From a virus, in IMG/VR virus record IMGVR_UViG_3300031257_000001, positions 40,327-104,326 of that record: 64,000 nucleotides of DNA, one strand, 5' to 3'. Every line of letters starts with the position of its first letter. Position 1 is the stretch's first letter. The notes under the pieces were generated by a model, which was not told where the DNA came from, did no database searches, and saw only the letters and a program-made list of their open reading frames with translations. The position numbers and the translations under genes are program-made. Shown here piece after piece: positions 7,260 to 16,473 of the stretch.

Positions 7260-9911
7260 ATGGCACTGGAGCGAGTTGGACTAGGCGGCATGATGACGTT
7301 CAACGCCGCGCGGGCCGTTCGCGGAATGAACCAGGCCTCGACTGCCGCCGGCCGACTCCAAGCATCCACAACCCGACTGAGCGCCGCTACGGCCCGGAGT
7401 GGCGGCGTGTATCGGGACGCCAGCGGGAAGTTCCGCGACGCATCTGGCCGCTTTGCCAAGATGCCGCAGACGATGAACCGGGCGTCGATGAGCTTCCAGA
7501 AGTTCGGATCGACCGCCGGCGGCGTTGTCAGCAGCGTGGGAAGGGGCGTCCAGCGGCTTGGAGGTGCCATCACCAAGTTGGGGATGGCTGCCACCGCCCT
7601 CGGTGTGGTGTTCGGGCTCGGGGTCAAGAAGGCAGCCGACTTCGAGCAACAGATGTCGGCGGTGAAAGCCATCACCGGAGCCACGGGTGCGGACTTCGCG
7701 CGGCTGGAGGACAAAGCCAAGCAGATGGGCGCGACCACTGTGTTCAGCGCAACACAGTCGGGTGAGGCCATGGAAGCTCTTGCCCGGGCCGGCTTCAGCA
7801 CCTCCGAGACGATTGATGCCCTCGGGGGTGTCATGGCGGCCGCTGCCGCAGACTCCATGCCGTTGGCAACGGCTGCCCAGATCACATCCCAGGTGATCAG
7901 AGCCATGGGGTTGGAGGCAGGGGAGGCAAACCGTGTGGCAGACGTGCTCGCGTTGACCAGCGCGCGCACGAACACCGATATCATCGGCCTCGGGGAGGCG
8001 TTCAAGTTCGCCGCTGCCCAGTCCAAGATCATGGGAATCGATCTGGAGACCACCGCGTCTGCCATCGGTGTGATCTCAGACGCCGGCATCCGTGGAACCC
8101 TCGCTGGCACATCCTTCACGAACATGTTGGTCAAGCTGTCTCGGCCGAGTAGCAAAGCCACCAAGCTCATGAAGAAGTATGGCATGGCAGTCTTTGAAAC
8201 TGCCGAGGGGAATCTGGACTTGCGCAAGACGCTCGCCAGCGTGGGCGCCGGTCTGAAGGATGTCACCTCAAAGACCAAGCGCGCGGCCGCGATCACCGAG
8301 ATATTCGGGATCAGGGGCCAGAAGGCCGTCAGCGCTATCGACCAGGCCATCACCTCCGGGAAGTTTGCCACCCTGTCCGCGGAGCTGGACAAGGCAAATG
8401 GCAAGGCCAAGGAGATGGCCGAAGTCAGACTGGCCAATCTGCATGGTGCCATCACCCTCGCCAAGTCTGCCATGGAGGGATTCTGGATTGAGACGGCCGG
8501 GCTGTTCCTGGGGCCGATTCAGGGGAAGATCAAGGGATTCACCAAATTGCTAGGTGGTGTTGTCACCGCATTGCAGCTCATTAGCACAGGGGTGGATGAA
8601 AATGACGAAAGGTGGCGAAAGCTTTCCCCAACCGTGAGGTCTGTTGCCAAAGGGATTCGCCAAGGAATCGACGACATCAAAGCTGGCGTGAAATGGTTAG
8701 GTTCACAGTGGGATGCGCTGATGACGCAATTCGGTGTGACCTCGCCTGAGACGATACAGTGGATTTCACGCATAGCTACTGTCCTCGCCATTGCTGCCGC
8801 AGTGTTGGGCCCTGTTATTCTTGTTGCAGGAATGGCACTAACGGCGATTGGGGGTGTGATTGCTGCTATCGGCGCCGGGATTGCTGCCATCGCAGCAGCT
8901 GGGTGGCCACTCATCCTCGCTGCAATTGGCGCAGCGGTCAGTGCCATAGCCATGGTGGCTACGGCAATTGGAGTGGTTCTGGGCGTTTTGGCCGTGTTGA
9001 AAGCTGATGGGATCAAAGTCTCAGAAGCATTGCGTTTGGGGATACAGCTAGTTTCAGCAGCATGGAATTGGCTAGTTCAAAACGCCATCAAGCCATTCAC
9101 CGACGCCATCAAGAAGGAAGTCCTTCCAGTATTTGTCAAATTCAAAGCATCCGCACAGACCACACTGATGTACATCTCCATGAAGTGGAGTGAGGTATTC
9201 AGTGGTGCCATTCAGATTGTGCGAAGGCTGACACCAGTTTTCAGGCTGGTATTCCGCACGCTGGGCAAAATCGTTGGAGCATTTGCCGCTGTTACCGGAA
9301 TTGCGATGCGTGCAATCGTCCAATTCACCCGTCCTGTGATCGGTGCATTTGTGGCCATTGGAAAGGTGATAGTGGAATCCGTCATCAGCGTTTTGATCAA
9401 GATGGTGGCCATATTGGTAAAGGCCGGGGATGCTATCAAGGCTGTGACTGGAAAGGATCTGATTCCAAAGGAACTACGTGAAATTGGCACCACCAATTTT
9501 GAATTCTTGCCAACAGGCGCGCCAGACACCTCTGTGGCCGGTTTGATAGGGAAGGGGACCGGAACCAGAGATGTGGCGGGGATGATCGACTGGACACTGG
9601 AGGACATGGCCAACACCATTGGTGAGGGCGTCGCGCAAGGAGCAACAGAAGGTGTGTCTGATGGGTTGGCAAAACAGAAAGGGGCTGCATCAGCGCCCGG
9701 AAGCACCAAAGTGGATCTCAGCGTTGGTGGTGGAGCGCCAATCAAGGTTGACACAAAGGTTGACATCGATGGACATGAAGTTGCAAGGGCAACAGGCCAC
9801 GCAAGGCTGGAAATATCTGAACGGGCTGGATTCCAAGCAACTCCATGGCAACGTCGACTGATCATTGAACAAGGATTCGCACCATCAGGCGGAATGACGG
9901 GAGGGTTTTAG
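7260..9911 (+). CDS. Tail tape measure protein (TP901-1-type)
   Basis: 883 residues. Residues about 120-330 match the TP901-type tape measure domain (ADFEQQMSAVKAITGAT, then MEALARAGFSTSETIDALGG and AAAQITSQVIRAMG). Hydrophobic segments lie at about 105-122 and 505-583, as expected for a protein that enters the host membrane on injection. The C-terminal end is Gly-rich and soluble. From about base 8560 the gene becomes noticeably more AT-rich than its first half, suggesting a mosaic join. Sets tail length with the preceding chaperones. Confidence 0.9.
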   Translation: MALERVGLGGMMTFNAARAVRGMNQASTAAGRLQASTTRLSAATARSGGVYRDASGKFRDASGRFAKMPQTMNRASMSFQKFGSTAGGVVSSVGRGVQRLGGAITKLGMAATALGVVFGLGVKKAADFEQQMSAVKAITGATGADFARLEDKAKQMGATTVFSATQSGEAMEALARAGFSTSETIDALGGVMAAAAADSMPLATAAQITSQVIRAMGLEAGEANRVADVLALTSARTNTDIIGLGEAFKFAAAQSKIMGIDLETTASAIGVISDAGIRGTLAGTSFTNMLVKLSRPSSKATKLMKKYGMAVFETAEGNLDLRKTLASVGAGLKDVTSKTKRAAAITEIFGIRGQKAVSAIDQAITSGKFATLSAELDKANGKAKEMAEVRLANLHGAITLAKSAMEGFWIETAGLFLGPIQGKIKGFTKLLGGVVTALQLISTGVDENDERWRKLSPTVRSVAKGIRQGIDDIKAGVKWLGSQWDALMTQFGVTSPETIQWISRIATVLAIAAAVLGPVILVAGMALTAIGGVIAAIGAGIAAIAAAGWPLILAAIGAAVSAIAMVATAIGVVLGVLAVLKADGIKVSEALRLGIQLVSAAWNWLVQNAIKPFTDAIKKEVLPVFVKFKASAQTTLMYISMKWSEVFSGAIQIVRRLTPVFRLVFRTLGKIVGAFAAVTGIAMRAIVQFTRPVIGAFVAIGKVIVESVISVLIKMVAILVKAGDAIKAVTGKDLIPKELREIGTTNFEFLPTGAPDTSVAGLIGKGTGTRDVAGMIDWTLEDMANTIGEGVAQGATEGVSDGLAKQKGAASAPGSTKVDLSVGGGAPIKVDTKVDIDGHEVARATGHARLEISERAGFQATPWQRRLIIEQGFAPSGGMTGGF

Positions 9912-10730
9912 ATGGGACTTGGACACGCTGCCATAGGCATCGGTGCGACACTCTTAAGCAAATTCCTGTCGCTCAAGACGTGGACGCTCACAAACAACGA
10001 CAGCCGTGAGGTACTCAAAGGTCAGTTCCCGGCTGAAAATGTTACCCGAGGTGCTGGGAGCAATTACCAAGTCACAACCGCACTGAATCGCCAGAATCCC
10101 ATTATCCAGTTTATCAATGGCGAGTTGGACACATTGAGCGTCCAGTCGCGCTTCTGGCGCAAAGATCTGTTCGATGAGGCTCCCACCGACCGCATCGACA
10201 AGCTTCTGGAATGGACTCGTGTTGACAAAAAGCTCAGACGGCCGCCGATATTGACTTTTGCTCTGGGCGATGGCTTGGGACTTACGATGCAAGTTGTCCT
10301 GGAAAAGGTGGACAGCATCGTGTATGGGAACCCGAACGCGCTAGGTGGCATCCGCGAGGTTTCGTTCAGTCTGTCGATGCGTTCGCAGGTTCCGTTCGAC
10401 ATCAACGAGACCGAGGTTACCGACACACGTTATCACCGCGTCAAAGAAGGTGAATTCTATGAGTTGATTGCACAACGTGAGTATGGCAATCCCATGCTAG
10501 GGATCTTCATCCGGCGTTTACATCCGACCAAGCCGATCGCAAACCCTGGTGATGTGGTGAAACTCCCGGCAGTTGAGACTGCCAGAATTGCCGATTTACA
10601 ACCTGACAGTACCCCTCTCAAAACAGCATTTGGCAACAAGGACACAGAACAGCGACGGAACCGCATTCGGCATTTTGAATTACGTTCTGAATCCAGCGTG
10701 TCGTTTCTGTTCCAGTCGGCAAGGAAGTGA
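9912..10730 (+). CDS. Hub/tube initiator protein with LysM-like domain (CIS tube-type)
   Basis: 272 residues, starting directly after the tape measure stop. The N-terminal 160 residues match the contractile-injection-system tube/hub pattern (GQFPAENVTRG near residue 37). A LysM-like domain follows at about 180-225 (RVKEGEFYELIAQREYGNP ... NPGDVVKLP). Equivalent proteins (gp53/Afp7/P2 gpX-like logic) link the tail tube to the baseplate hub. Neighbours are the tape measure and the gpD-like hub. Confidence 0.72.
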   Translation: MGLGHAAIGIGATLLSKFLSLKTWTLTNNDSREVLKGQFPAENVTRGAGSNYQVTTALNRQNPIIQFINGELDTLSVQSRFWRKDLFDEAPTDRIDKLLEWTRVDKKLRRPPILTFALGDGLGLTMQVVLEKVDSIVYGNPNALGGIREVSFSLSMRSQVPFDINETEVTDTRYHRVKEGEFYELIAQREYGNPMLGIFIRRLHPTKPIANPGDVVKLPAVETARIADLQPDSTPLKTAFGNKDTEQRRNRIRHFELRSESSVSFLFQSARK

Positions 10731-10735
10731 TGTAG

Positions 10736-12139
10736 ATGGTTGATGGTTCGGCCGGAGCAGCATCGGGAGCTTCTGCATATGGTGAATCCAAATCAGTCTC
10801 ACCATATGCTCCTGGTGACATCTCATCAAATGCTATTGGTTACACATTGAGCGTCAACAACAAGGCGATCAATGCAGGGATCCGACGGCTCGTCCAGCGC
10901 GTGGAATTCGAGTCCAGCGACGGCATGGCGGACCTTGCCCGGCTCAATATCATCGACCCCATTGACGACCAAGGGAACCTCCCCATCCGCGATTCCCAGA
11001 CGTTCGCAGTCGGCAACACGCTCGGAATCTTTGGCGGATATGGCGGAAACATCAAGCACATCGGCCATGCTGTTATTCGCAGAGTCCGCACGGTGTACCC
11101 GCAGGAGGGACAACCCACAATGCAGATTGTGGGTTACAGTCGTGACTCCGAAATGGCAGATAACAGTCCACCACCTCTGACTGATGTGGAACAGGCGGAG
11201 CAGGAGGCAATCCAGGAGGCGCAAGGCGGAGGGCGGAAGCGCCGGGGGAAGGGCCCGAAGCCGGGCCGGCGCTTCGCTGACGCCAAGTTCAGCGAAGCTG
11301 TGCGGTTACGGGCTGAACAGTATGGGTTCGATATTGATGTGGATGACACTCCGGATCCGCCCCACGACTTCATCCAGAAGGTCGGCCTGTCGGACTATGA
11401 CTTTGTACAGGGGCTGTCGAACATCACGGGCTTCATGTTCTGGGTAGATTCCAACAAGGATGGCAAGTGGATGCTCCACTTCAAGGATCCCGACAAGATC
11501 AAGCCTGGAGACCTCGGGCAAGACAAGGAGCACAACTTCAAGTGGAATGAGGGTGACTTCTCCACGCTGCTGACTTTCGAGCCCGAGATTGCCATTCAGG
11601 GCTCGGTCACACAATTCAAGGCGGTGGCCAAGGACGCCATCACCGGGCAAACAGTGGAAGTGGATCTCAAGGAGGATGCGGACACGCCCGACCCGGTGAG
11701 CCCTCCCGGCGGCTCAACGTTCGACCTGGACAACCCGCCTCAGCTGCGAGAGGTCGGGCAGAACGTCGTGACTGGCGAGCTGGTCTCTGGTTCGTCCATC
11801 AAGCTGTACGTGGGCGACTTCAGCTTTGGGATCAAGGCGAACCGGCGCTTCAAGGATGCTGACGAGCTGTCCCGATGGGCTCGCCAGTGGTGGCGACGGA
11901 ACCGCGACAACTTCATCCAGGCACGCTGCCGCCTCATCGGCGTGGAGACGCTCCGCGCCCGCCAGACGCACGTCCTCAGCGGGGTGGGCGTGGCCCTCAC
12001 AGGTCAGTACTACTTTACGCGGGTGAGACACACATTCGATGGGAACGGCTACAGTCTCGACTGCAATGTGCGGAAGATCATCGTGGCACCACCCCCGGCG
12101 GCGTCTGTGGCGTTTCTGAGTCCACCGGGAGCCTTTTGA
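10736..12139 (+). CDS. Baseplate hub protein (gpD / gp27-like)
   Basis: 467 residues. Contains the late-control-gene-D pattern: an early RLVQRVEFESSDGMADLARL segment, then QIVGYSRDSEMADNSPPP, and the helical KFSEAVRLRAEQYGFD with DYDFVQGLSNITGFMFWV, as in gpD/gp27 hub subunits. A charged loop (about 155-180, GGGRKRRGKGPKPGRR) interrupts it. The C-terminus has the FTRVRHTFDGNGYSLDCNV hub-end motif. It overlaps the spike gene by one base (TGATG). Confidence 0.82.
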   Translation: MVDGSAGAASGASAYGESKSVSPYAPGDISSNAIGYTLSVNNKAINAGIRRLVQRVEFESSDGMADLARLNIIDPIDDQGNLPIRDSQTFAVGNTLGIFGGYGGNIKHIGHAVIRRVRTVYPQEGQPTMQIVGYSRDSEMADNSPPPLTDVEQAEQEAIQEAQGGGRKRRGKGPKPGRRFADAKFSEAVRLRAEQYGFDIDVDDTPDPPHDFIQKVGLSDYDFVQGLSNITGFMFWVDSNKDGKWMLHFKDPDKIKPGDLGQDKEHNFKWNEGDFSTLLTFEPEIAIQGSVTQFKAVAKDAITGQTVEVDLKEDADTPDPVSPPGGSTFDLDNPPQLREVGQNVVTGELVSGSSIKLYVGDFSFGIKANRRFKDADELSRWARQWWRRNRDNFIQARCRLIGVETLRARQTHVLSGVGVALTGQYYFTRVRHTFDGNGYSLDCNVRKIIVAPPPAASVAFLSPPGAF

Positions 12140-13128
12140 TGGGCGTCATCCGCGAAACATACCTGGCCACTGTCTCGACCAACGATGACCCCGAGAAGCG
12201 CGGACGCATCAAGGTGCTGTGCACGCAACTGATGGGAAGTGAGGATGAGGAATGCCCTGTTTGGGTGGATCCCATCTTCGATTGGGGCTGGTTCGTCATC
12301 CCGGACCCGGGAGAGATTGTCGAAGTGGAGGTGTCCACTGGCTCGACCGAGGACGAGCAACTGGGCCAATTCTCCATCGACAATCTCGACATCCGGTGGC
12401 GTCAAACTCGTGAGTATGGCAACGAGGAAGCTGAAGAGGACAGCTTGAAGCGCCCCATTCCGGAGGACTTCACATCCACCAACTATGGCAAGCGTCGTGG
12501 CTTCGCCACGCCGTTGGGCCATCTCATCATGTTCGATGACACACCCGATGATCCCAAGCTGTCGATCTCGTGGATCGATGGCGACAGCGATGACCCAACC
12601 TACGCGTTCTTAACGTTTGACAAGCAGGGCGTGAAGCTCGCTTCCAAGCCGCATGGCGACGATAAGGTTCAGCACTGCCTGTTCTTCAACCACGAAACTG
12701 GTGAGATTTCAATCATCGATTCGACCGGCAACTCTATCAGCACGATGCCGAACGGGATCAAGATTGTAGCTGCCAAGGATGGCGCGAGCGACGCCAACAT
12801 CGAAGTCAAGAATGACGGCGTGATCCAGATCCTGGGCGGGAAGCAGGTGACGGTGTCGTCTGGATCCATTCAATTGGACGCCGGGCTTCCAGGAGCTGTG
12901 CTGCTTGGATCTGGTCCTGCTACTGCTATCGTTGATCAAGCTATCAAAGGGACTTCGTTCCATGCACTGCTGACTCCGTTGTGGACTGCTATGGCAGCAG
13001 GCGCAGCAGGCGGTGGTTTGATTACGCCTGCACAGGTAATGGCATGGTGCAACGCAGTGGCAGTAGCCGCTGTCACCGCAGTGGCAGGGTTGGCTACCAC
13101 CCTAAGCACTGATGTGAAGTTGAAATGA
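12139..13128 (+). CDS. Baseplate spike / central puncturing protein (gp5/gpV-like)
   Basis: 329 residues from the ATG that overlaps the hub stop codon. Residues 1-90 form the gp5-type OB fold (GVIRETYLATVSTNDDPEKRG followed by CPVWVDPIF and PDPGEIVEVEV). Residues about 120-270 look like the repetitive beta-stalk (GHLIMFDDT, ISIIDSTGNSI, IQILGGKQVTVSSG). No lysozyme domain is present. The C-terminus is Ala-rich and hydrophobic. Forms the trimeric spike on the hub. Confidence 0.82.
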   Translation: MGVIRETYLATVSTNDDPEKRGRIKVLCTQLMGSEDEECPVWVDPIFDWGWFVIPDPGEIVEVEVSTGSTEDEQLGQFSIDNLDIRWRQTREYGNEEAEEDSLKRPIPEDFTSTNYGKRRGFATPLGHLIMFDDTPDDPKLSISWIDGDSDDPTYAFLTFDKQGVKLASKPHGDDKVQHCLFFNHETGEISIIDSTGNSISTMPNGIKIVAAKDGASDANIEVKNDGVIQILGGKQVTVSSGSIQLDAGLPGAVLLGSGPATAIVDQAIKGTSFHALLTPLWTAMAAGAAGGGLITPAQVMAWCNAVAVAAVTAVAGLATTLSTDVKLK

Positions 13129-13454
13129 GATCACGTTGTGCATTCCCACCATTCCCACCAACCATCAGCCTCCCCATCCCCATCCCAGGACTCCCGCAGA
13201 TCCCTGCGATCCCTACGCTACCCATCCCGCCATTCGGTGTGGCAGTCAAGTTCCCACCAACCATCAGCCTCCCCATCCCCATCCCAGGACTCCCGCAGAT
13301 CCCTGCGATCCCTACGCTACCCATCCCGCCATTCGGTGTGGCAGTCAAGTTCCCACCAACCATCAGCCTCCCCATCCCCATCCCAGGACTCCCGCAGATC
13401 CCTGCGATCCCTACGCTACCATTCTTCCCCCCATTGTGCCCCATCGATCCTTGA
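13125..13454 (+). CDS. Proline-rich repeat protein between spike and baseplate wedge genes
   Basis: 109 residues, start overlapping the spike stop. Apart from the ends it is three copies of a 33-residue unit of the type PPTISLPIPIPGLPQIPAIP plus TLPIPPFGVAVKF. Pro and Ile/Leu alternate, consistent with an extended polyproline-like rod. The third copy ends in PFFPPLCPID. Its place after the spike gene suggests a spike-tip or hub accessory, comparable in position to PAAR-type tip proteins, though it has no PAAR motif. The function is unknown. Confidence 0.7.
   Translation: MRSRCAFPPFPPTISLPIPIPGLPQIPAIPTLPIPPFGVAVKFPPTISLPIPIPGLPQIPAIPTLPIPPFGVAVKFPPTISLPIPIPGLPQIPAIPTLPFFPPLCPIDP
13152..13425 (+). 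repeat. Three tandem 99-bp direct repeats inside the proline-rich gene
   Basis: Copies begin at 13152, 13251 and 13350, each with TTCCCACCAACCATCAGCC. The first two are full 99-base units; the third keeps about 75 bases before diverging to the gene end. I see no mismatches between copies, so the duplication is recent or kept uniform by recombination. The unit is 33 codons, so copy changes keep frame. Confidence 0.93.
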
Positions 13455-13463
13455 GGTTGTGCC

Positions 13464-13865
13464 ATGCCGACAGGACTAGCTGTACCAGGACGAACCAACA
13501 CCGGCGGCGGAATGCTCGTGAGCCGGACGGAAGACCAGGATCAGAGCATCATCAAGCTCGCCCTCGGTGATGACTTCAGCGACAACCCATTCCAGGTGGG
13601 AATCGGCCTTGGGATTGGGCATGTCTTTGGTGTGAACGATCCAGCGTTACGTGCATTGATCATGTCCAGGCTCATCCCCATGTTCAAGCGATTTGAAGCA
13701 TTGAAGCGTTTCAAGCTCCGGACGGAAACGCTTCAATGGGAGGAAGGTGAGGAAGGTGGGCCCGTCCTCAGCTTCAAGTACGTCAACTTGGAGACGGATG
13801 AAGAGCGCGACTTCAGGCGTAGCCTCCGCCAGGCGAGCGGAGCCATTAACCCAGGGACGGTGTAG
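13464..13865 (+). CDS. Baseplate wedge protein (gp25/gpW-like)
   Basis: 133 residues. The pattern NPFQVGIGLGIGHVFGVND, ALRALIMSRLIPMFKRFEALKRF and a closing VNLETDEERDFRRSLRQ strand-helix matches the gp25/GPW lysozyme-related fold found in all contractile tails (usual length 110-140). It should sit at the inner wedge joining sheath to baseplate. SD GAGG lies upstream. Followed 3 bases later by the gpJ-like gene. Confidence 0.78.
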   Translation: MPTGLAVPGRTNTGGGMLVSRTEDQDQSIIKLALGDDFSDNPFQVGIGLGIGHVFGVNDPALRALIMSRLIPMFKRFEALKRFKLRTETLQWEEGEEGGPVLSFKYVNLETDEERDFRRSLRQASGAINPGTV

Positions 13866-13867
13866 AC

Positions 13868-16045
13868 ATGGCCGGGACCCAGATTGAGATTCCCAGTTTC
13901 AACTTTGCGGCATTCTTCTATCCGCAAATCTTGGAGTCATTGCTAGTCTTCAAGCGGCAGAACGTCCCTGAGCTCACCGACGAAAGTGAGTTTGAGCCGT
14001 CCATCCAGCTGCTCCGTGCGTTCGCGCTGGTCGGGCACTTGAACAACGTGTTGGCGGACATGATCGCCAACGAGAGCACCTTGCCCACGGCGAAGCTCCC
14101 TGAGACCGTGCGCAACATGCTCCGCCTCATCGACTTCGAGTTGCGCCCGGCGACTCCGGCCGCGGTGGAAGTGATCTTGGATCTCTCACGGGTGTTCACC
14201 GTGTCTCGGCAGGTGGTCCCGGAGCGAGCCCAGTATGCCACGCGCCGGACCGAAGGCGACAACGTCATCATCTACTTCGAGTCGCTGTCATCGCTGACCA
14301 TCGATCGCACAGATGAGTTCACGGCCGTTCTGGCCACCCCGGACGGAACCACCTTCACAGACTACACGACCCAGGCGAATACCGGGACCACGTTCACTCC
14401 GTGGACCGCGCCGGCGCCCGGCGGTGCCATCTACTTTGGACACGCACAAGTCCAGCACAACCGGCTCGACCTGGACGTGATCACTGCCCCTGGCGAGATC
14501 ACGAATGCGGTGTGGGAGTTCTTTGACGGCGACTACCGCGATGTGGCACCCGATACCATGATCAACGTCGGTGGGGGCGTGCTTCGCTTCAACATCAACG
14601 ACCTCCTGGGCGATCAGAACCGGGCCGGCGCGGAAGTGCGTGTCCAACTCAACGAAACCACGACAAGCGAGACGGCCACGAGCCAGTGGGACGGATCCAA
14701 CAACTATGTGGAGACCAACCTTCTGGGGCAGGCGTCGCCCTCCACCGATGCGGTCGACTACACGGTGGGCGTCCAGTGGCAAGAGTTGGACAACGTCAAT
14801 GACGAGACGCAACTGCTGGGCCAGACCGGCACGAATCTTGTGGAATTCGATCTGCCGCAGAACGAGCTGCGCGCATGGCGCGCGACCGAGGTGGACGGCG
14901 TGGAGTCATTCTGGCTCCGCCTGCGGATCGTGGAAACGTCCGGAGCAGCACAGGTCCAACTGGGTCGAATCCGCATGGATGAGGGCGACCAGTACGTGAT
15001 GACGGAGGCGATCCAGGGACGTTCCATCATCGCTGAAACATTGGGGTCGAGCAACGGCGACGCCAACCAGCGCTTCCCGACCACGTCCAACGCCTTCATC
15101 CTGAACTCGCAGACGCTTCGCGTGGATTCCGAGGTTTGGGTGCAGGTGGAGAACTTCCTGTCATCGAGGCCACAAGACAAGCACTATGTGGTGGAGCTTG
15201 GCCAACGGGACCGAGCCACCATCGTGTTTGGCGACGGCGTGAACGGACGCATCCCAGACGTTGGCCAGGGCAACATCGAGATGGACTACAGGTTCGGCGC
15301 TGCCGATGACGGCAACGTGGGCGCCCGGACTGTAACCGTGGACAAGACAGGCCTGACCTTCATCAACGGATTGTTCAATCCACGCCCCGGCGCCGGCTGG
15401 GCAGAGGCGCAGTCTGATTCACCGGCGAGCCTGGAAAAGGCAAAGGTGGAGGGGCCGGCGAGTTTGCGCGCCAGAGAGGTGGCGATCAGCCCGACCGACA
15501 TGGAACAGATGGTCACAAGATTCGTCCAGGAGGATGGATCTAGCCCGTTCAGCCGGGCCGTTGCAATTGAAGAGGGTTTCGGCCCCAAGACCGTGGAGTT
15601 GGTTGTGGTGGCCCGAGGCGGAGGACAGGCGACCGGGGGGCAGCTGGAAGCGCTCGACACATTCTTCAACGGCGACCCGACCGCCGTGCCGCCGCTTCCC
15701 AAGCGCATGGTCGCCAACCAAGAAGTCACCAGCGTCAACTTTGATCCGGAACCCATCAACGTTGAAGCAATCGTGACGGCCCCGGCCAACATCACGGCAG
15801 CGCAAGTTCGCAACCAGCTTGCCGCCATCCTTCAGCCGGAAGCGATCAAGGAAGATGGCGTGACTTTTGTGTGGGTGTTCGGCGCTGAGATCCCGCGGAG
15901 CCGCATCATCCACGAGATATTCGAGACTGACCCGACCATCGGGAAGGTGGTCCTCAACGTGCCAGCGACTGACACACAGCTCCAAAGGCGGCAACTTCCC
16001 GCCAACGGGACGTTCACAATCACGATGGTGGAGGCAACAAGCTAA
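13868..16045 (+). CDS. Baseplate J-like wedge protein (gp6/gpJ-like)
   Basis: 725 residues. Contains the baseplate J pattern: an N-terminal helical region with LNNVLADMIANESTLPTA, the mid motif VVELGQRDRATIVFGDGVNG (about residue 440), then RAREVAISPTDMEQMVTRF (about 535) and the EAIKEDGVTFVWVFGAEIPRSR ending. These proteins form the wedge scaffold. A central Gly/Thr-rich insert at about 150-400 is larger than in P2 gpJ and nearer to T4 gp6 in size. Confidence 0.82.
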   Translation: MAGTQIEIPSFNFAAFFYPQILESLLVFKRQNVPELTDESEFEPSIQLLRAFALVGHLNNVLADMIANESTLPTAKLPETVRNMLRLIDFELRPATPAAVEVILDLSRVFTVSRQVVPERAQYATRRTEGDNVIIYFESLSSLTIDRTDEFTAVLATPDGTTFTDYTTQANTGTTFTPWTAPAPGGAIYFGHAQVQHNRLDLDVITAPGEITNAVWEFFDGDYRDVAPDTMINVGGGVLRFNINDLLGDQNRAGAEVRVQLNETTTSETATSQWDGSNNYVETNLLGQASPSTDAVDYTVGVQWQELDNVNDETQLLGQTGTNLVEFDLPQNELRAWRATEVDGVESFWLRLRIVETSGAAQVQLGRIRMDEGDQYVMTEAIQGRSIIAETLGSSNGDANQRFPTTSNAFILNSQTLRVDSEVWVQVENFLSSRPQDKHYVVELGQRDRATIVFGDGVNGRIPDVGQGNIEMDYRFGAADDGNVGARTVTVDKTGLTFINGLFNPRPGAGWAEAQSDSPASLEKAKVEGPASLRAREVAISPTDMEQMVTRFVQEDGSSPFSRAVAIEEGFGPKTVELVVVARGGGQATGGQLEALDTFFNGDPTAVPPLPKRMVANQEVTSVNFDPEPINVEAIVTAPANITAAQVRNQLAAILQPEAIKEDGVTFVWVFGAEIPRSRIIHEIFETDPTIGKVVLNVPATDTQLQRRQLPANGTFTITMVEATS

Positions 16046-16473
16046 TGTCCATTACCAATGCAACCGCGAATGCCGCGCTGGACAAGTTCCTGGGCCAACC
16101 CATCTCGGGCGGAGGGCTTTGGCCGTCAACTGTGTACATCGGTTTGCTCCTCGCAGAGCCCAATCCAGACGGCAGCGGGGTGGTCGAGCCCTCCGGCGGT
16201 CTTGCGTACTCACGCCCGGGCGTCACCAACTCAATAGCCGAGTGGCCTGGCGCCACATCGCGCCAGAAGACACACGCCAGCGACATCGTGTTTCCGCAGG
16301 CCATCGGCGGCAACTGGGGAACCATCACCCACGTGGGGATCTTTGACGCCGCTTCCGGAGGTAGCCTCTTGGCCTACGGGCCGCTTCAGACTGCTCGCCC
16401 TGTCAACGAAACTGACATCTTCAGGTTCATGGCAGGATTCGCTCCGCTGACACTCACATTCCCGGCTAGCTGA
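16045..16473 (+). CDS. Small tail/baseplate accessory protein
   Basis: 142 residues, start overlapping the previous stop. Starts with an amphipathic helix (NAALDKFLGQPI) followed by Gly-rich beta sequence (STVYIGLLLAEP, THVGIFDAASGGSLLAYGPL), the pattern of small phage proteins found beside tail fibre genes that may cap or connect fibres. Lies between wedge and gpI-like genes. Assignment is by context. Confidence 0.6.
   Translation: MSITNATANAALDKFLGQPISGGGLWPSTVYIGLLLAEPNPDGSGVVEPSGGLAYSRPGVTNSIAEWPGATSRQKTHASDIVFPQAIGGNWGTITHVGIFDAASGGSLLAYGPLQTARPVNETDIFRFMAGFAPLTLTFPAS

Noticed and set aside
13152-13425. CRISPR-like repeat array
   Set aside because: The repeats are contiguous 99-bp units with no unique spacers and encode a continuous protein.
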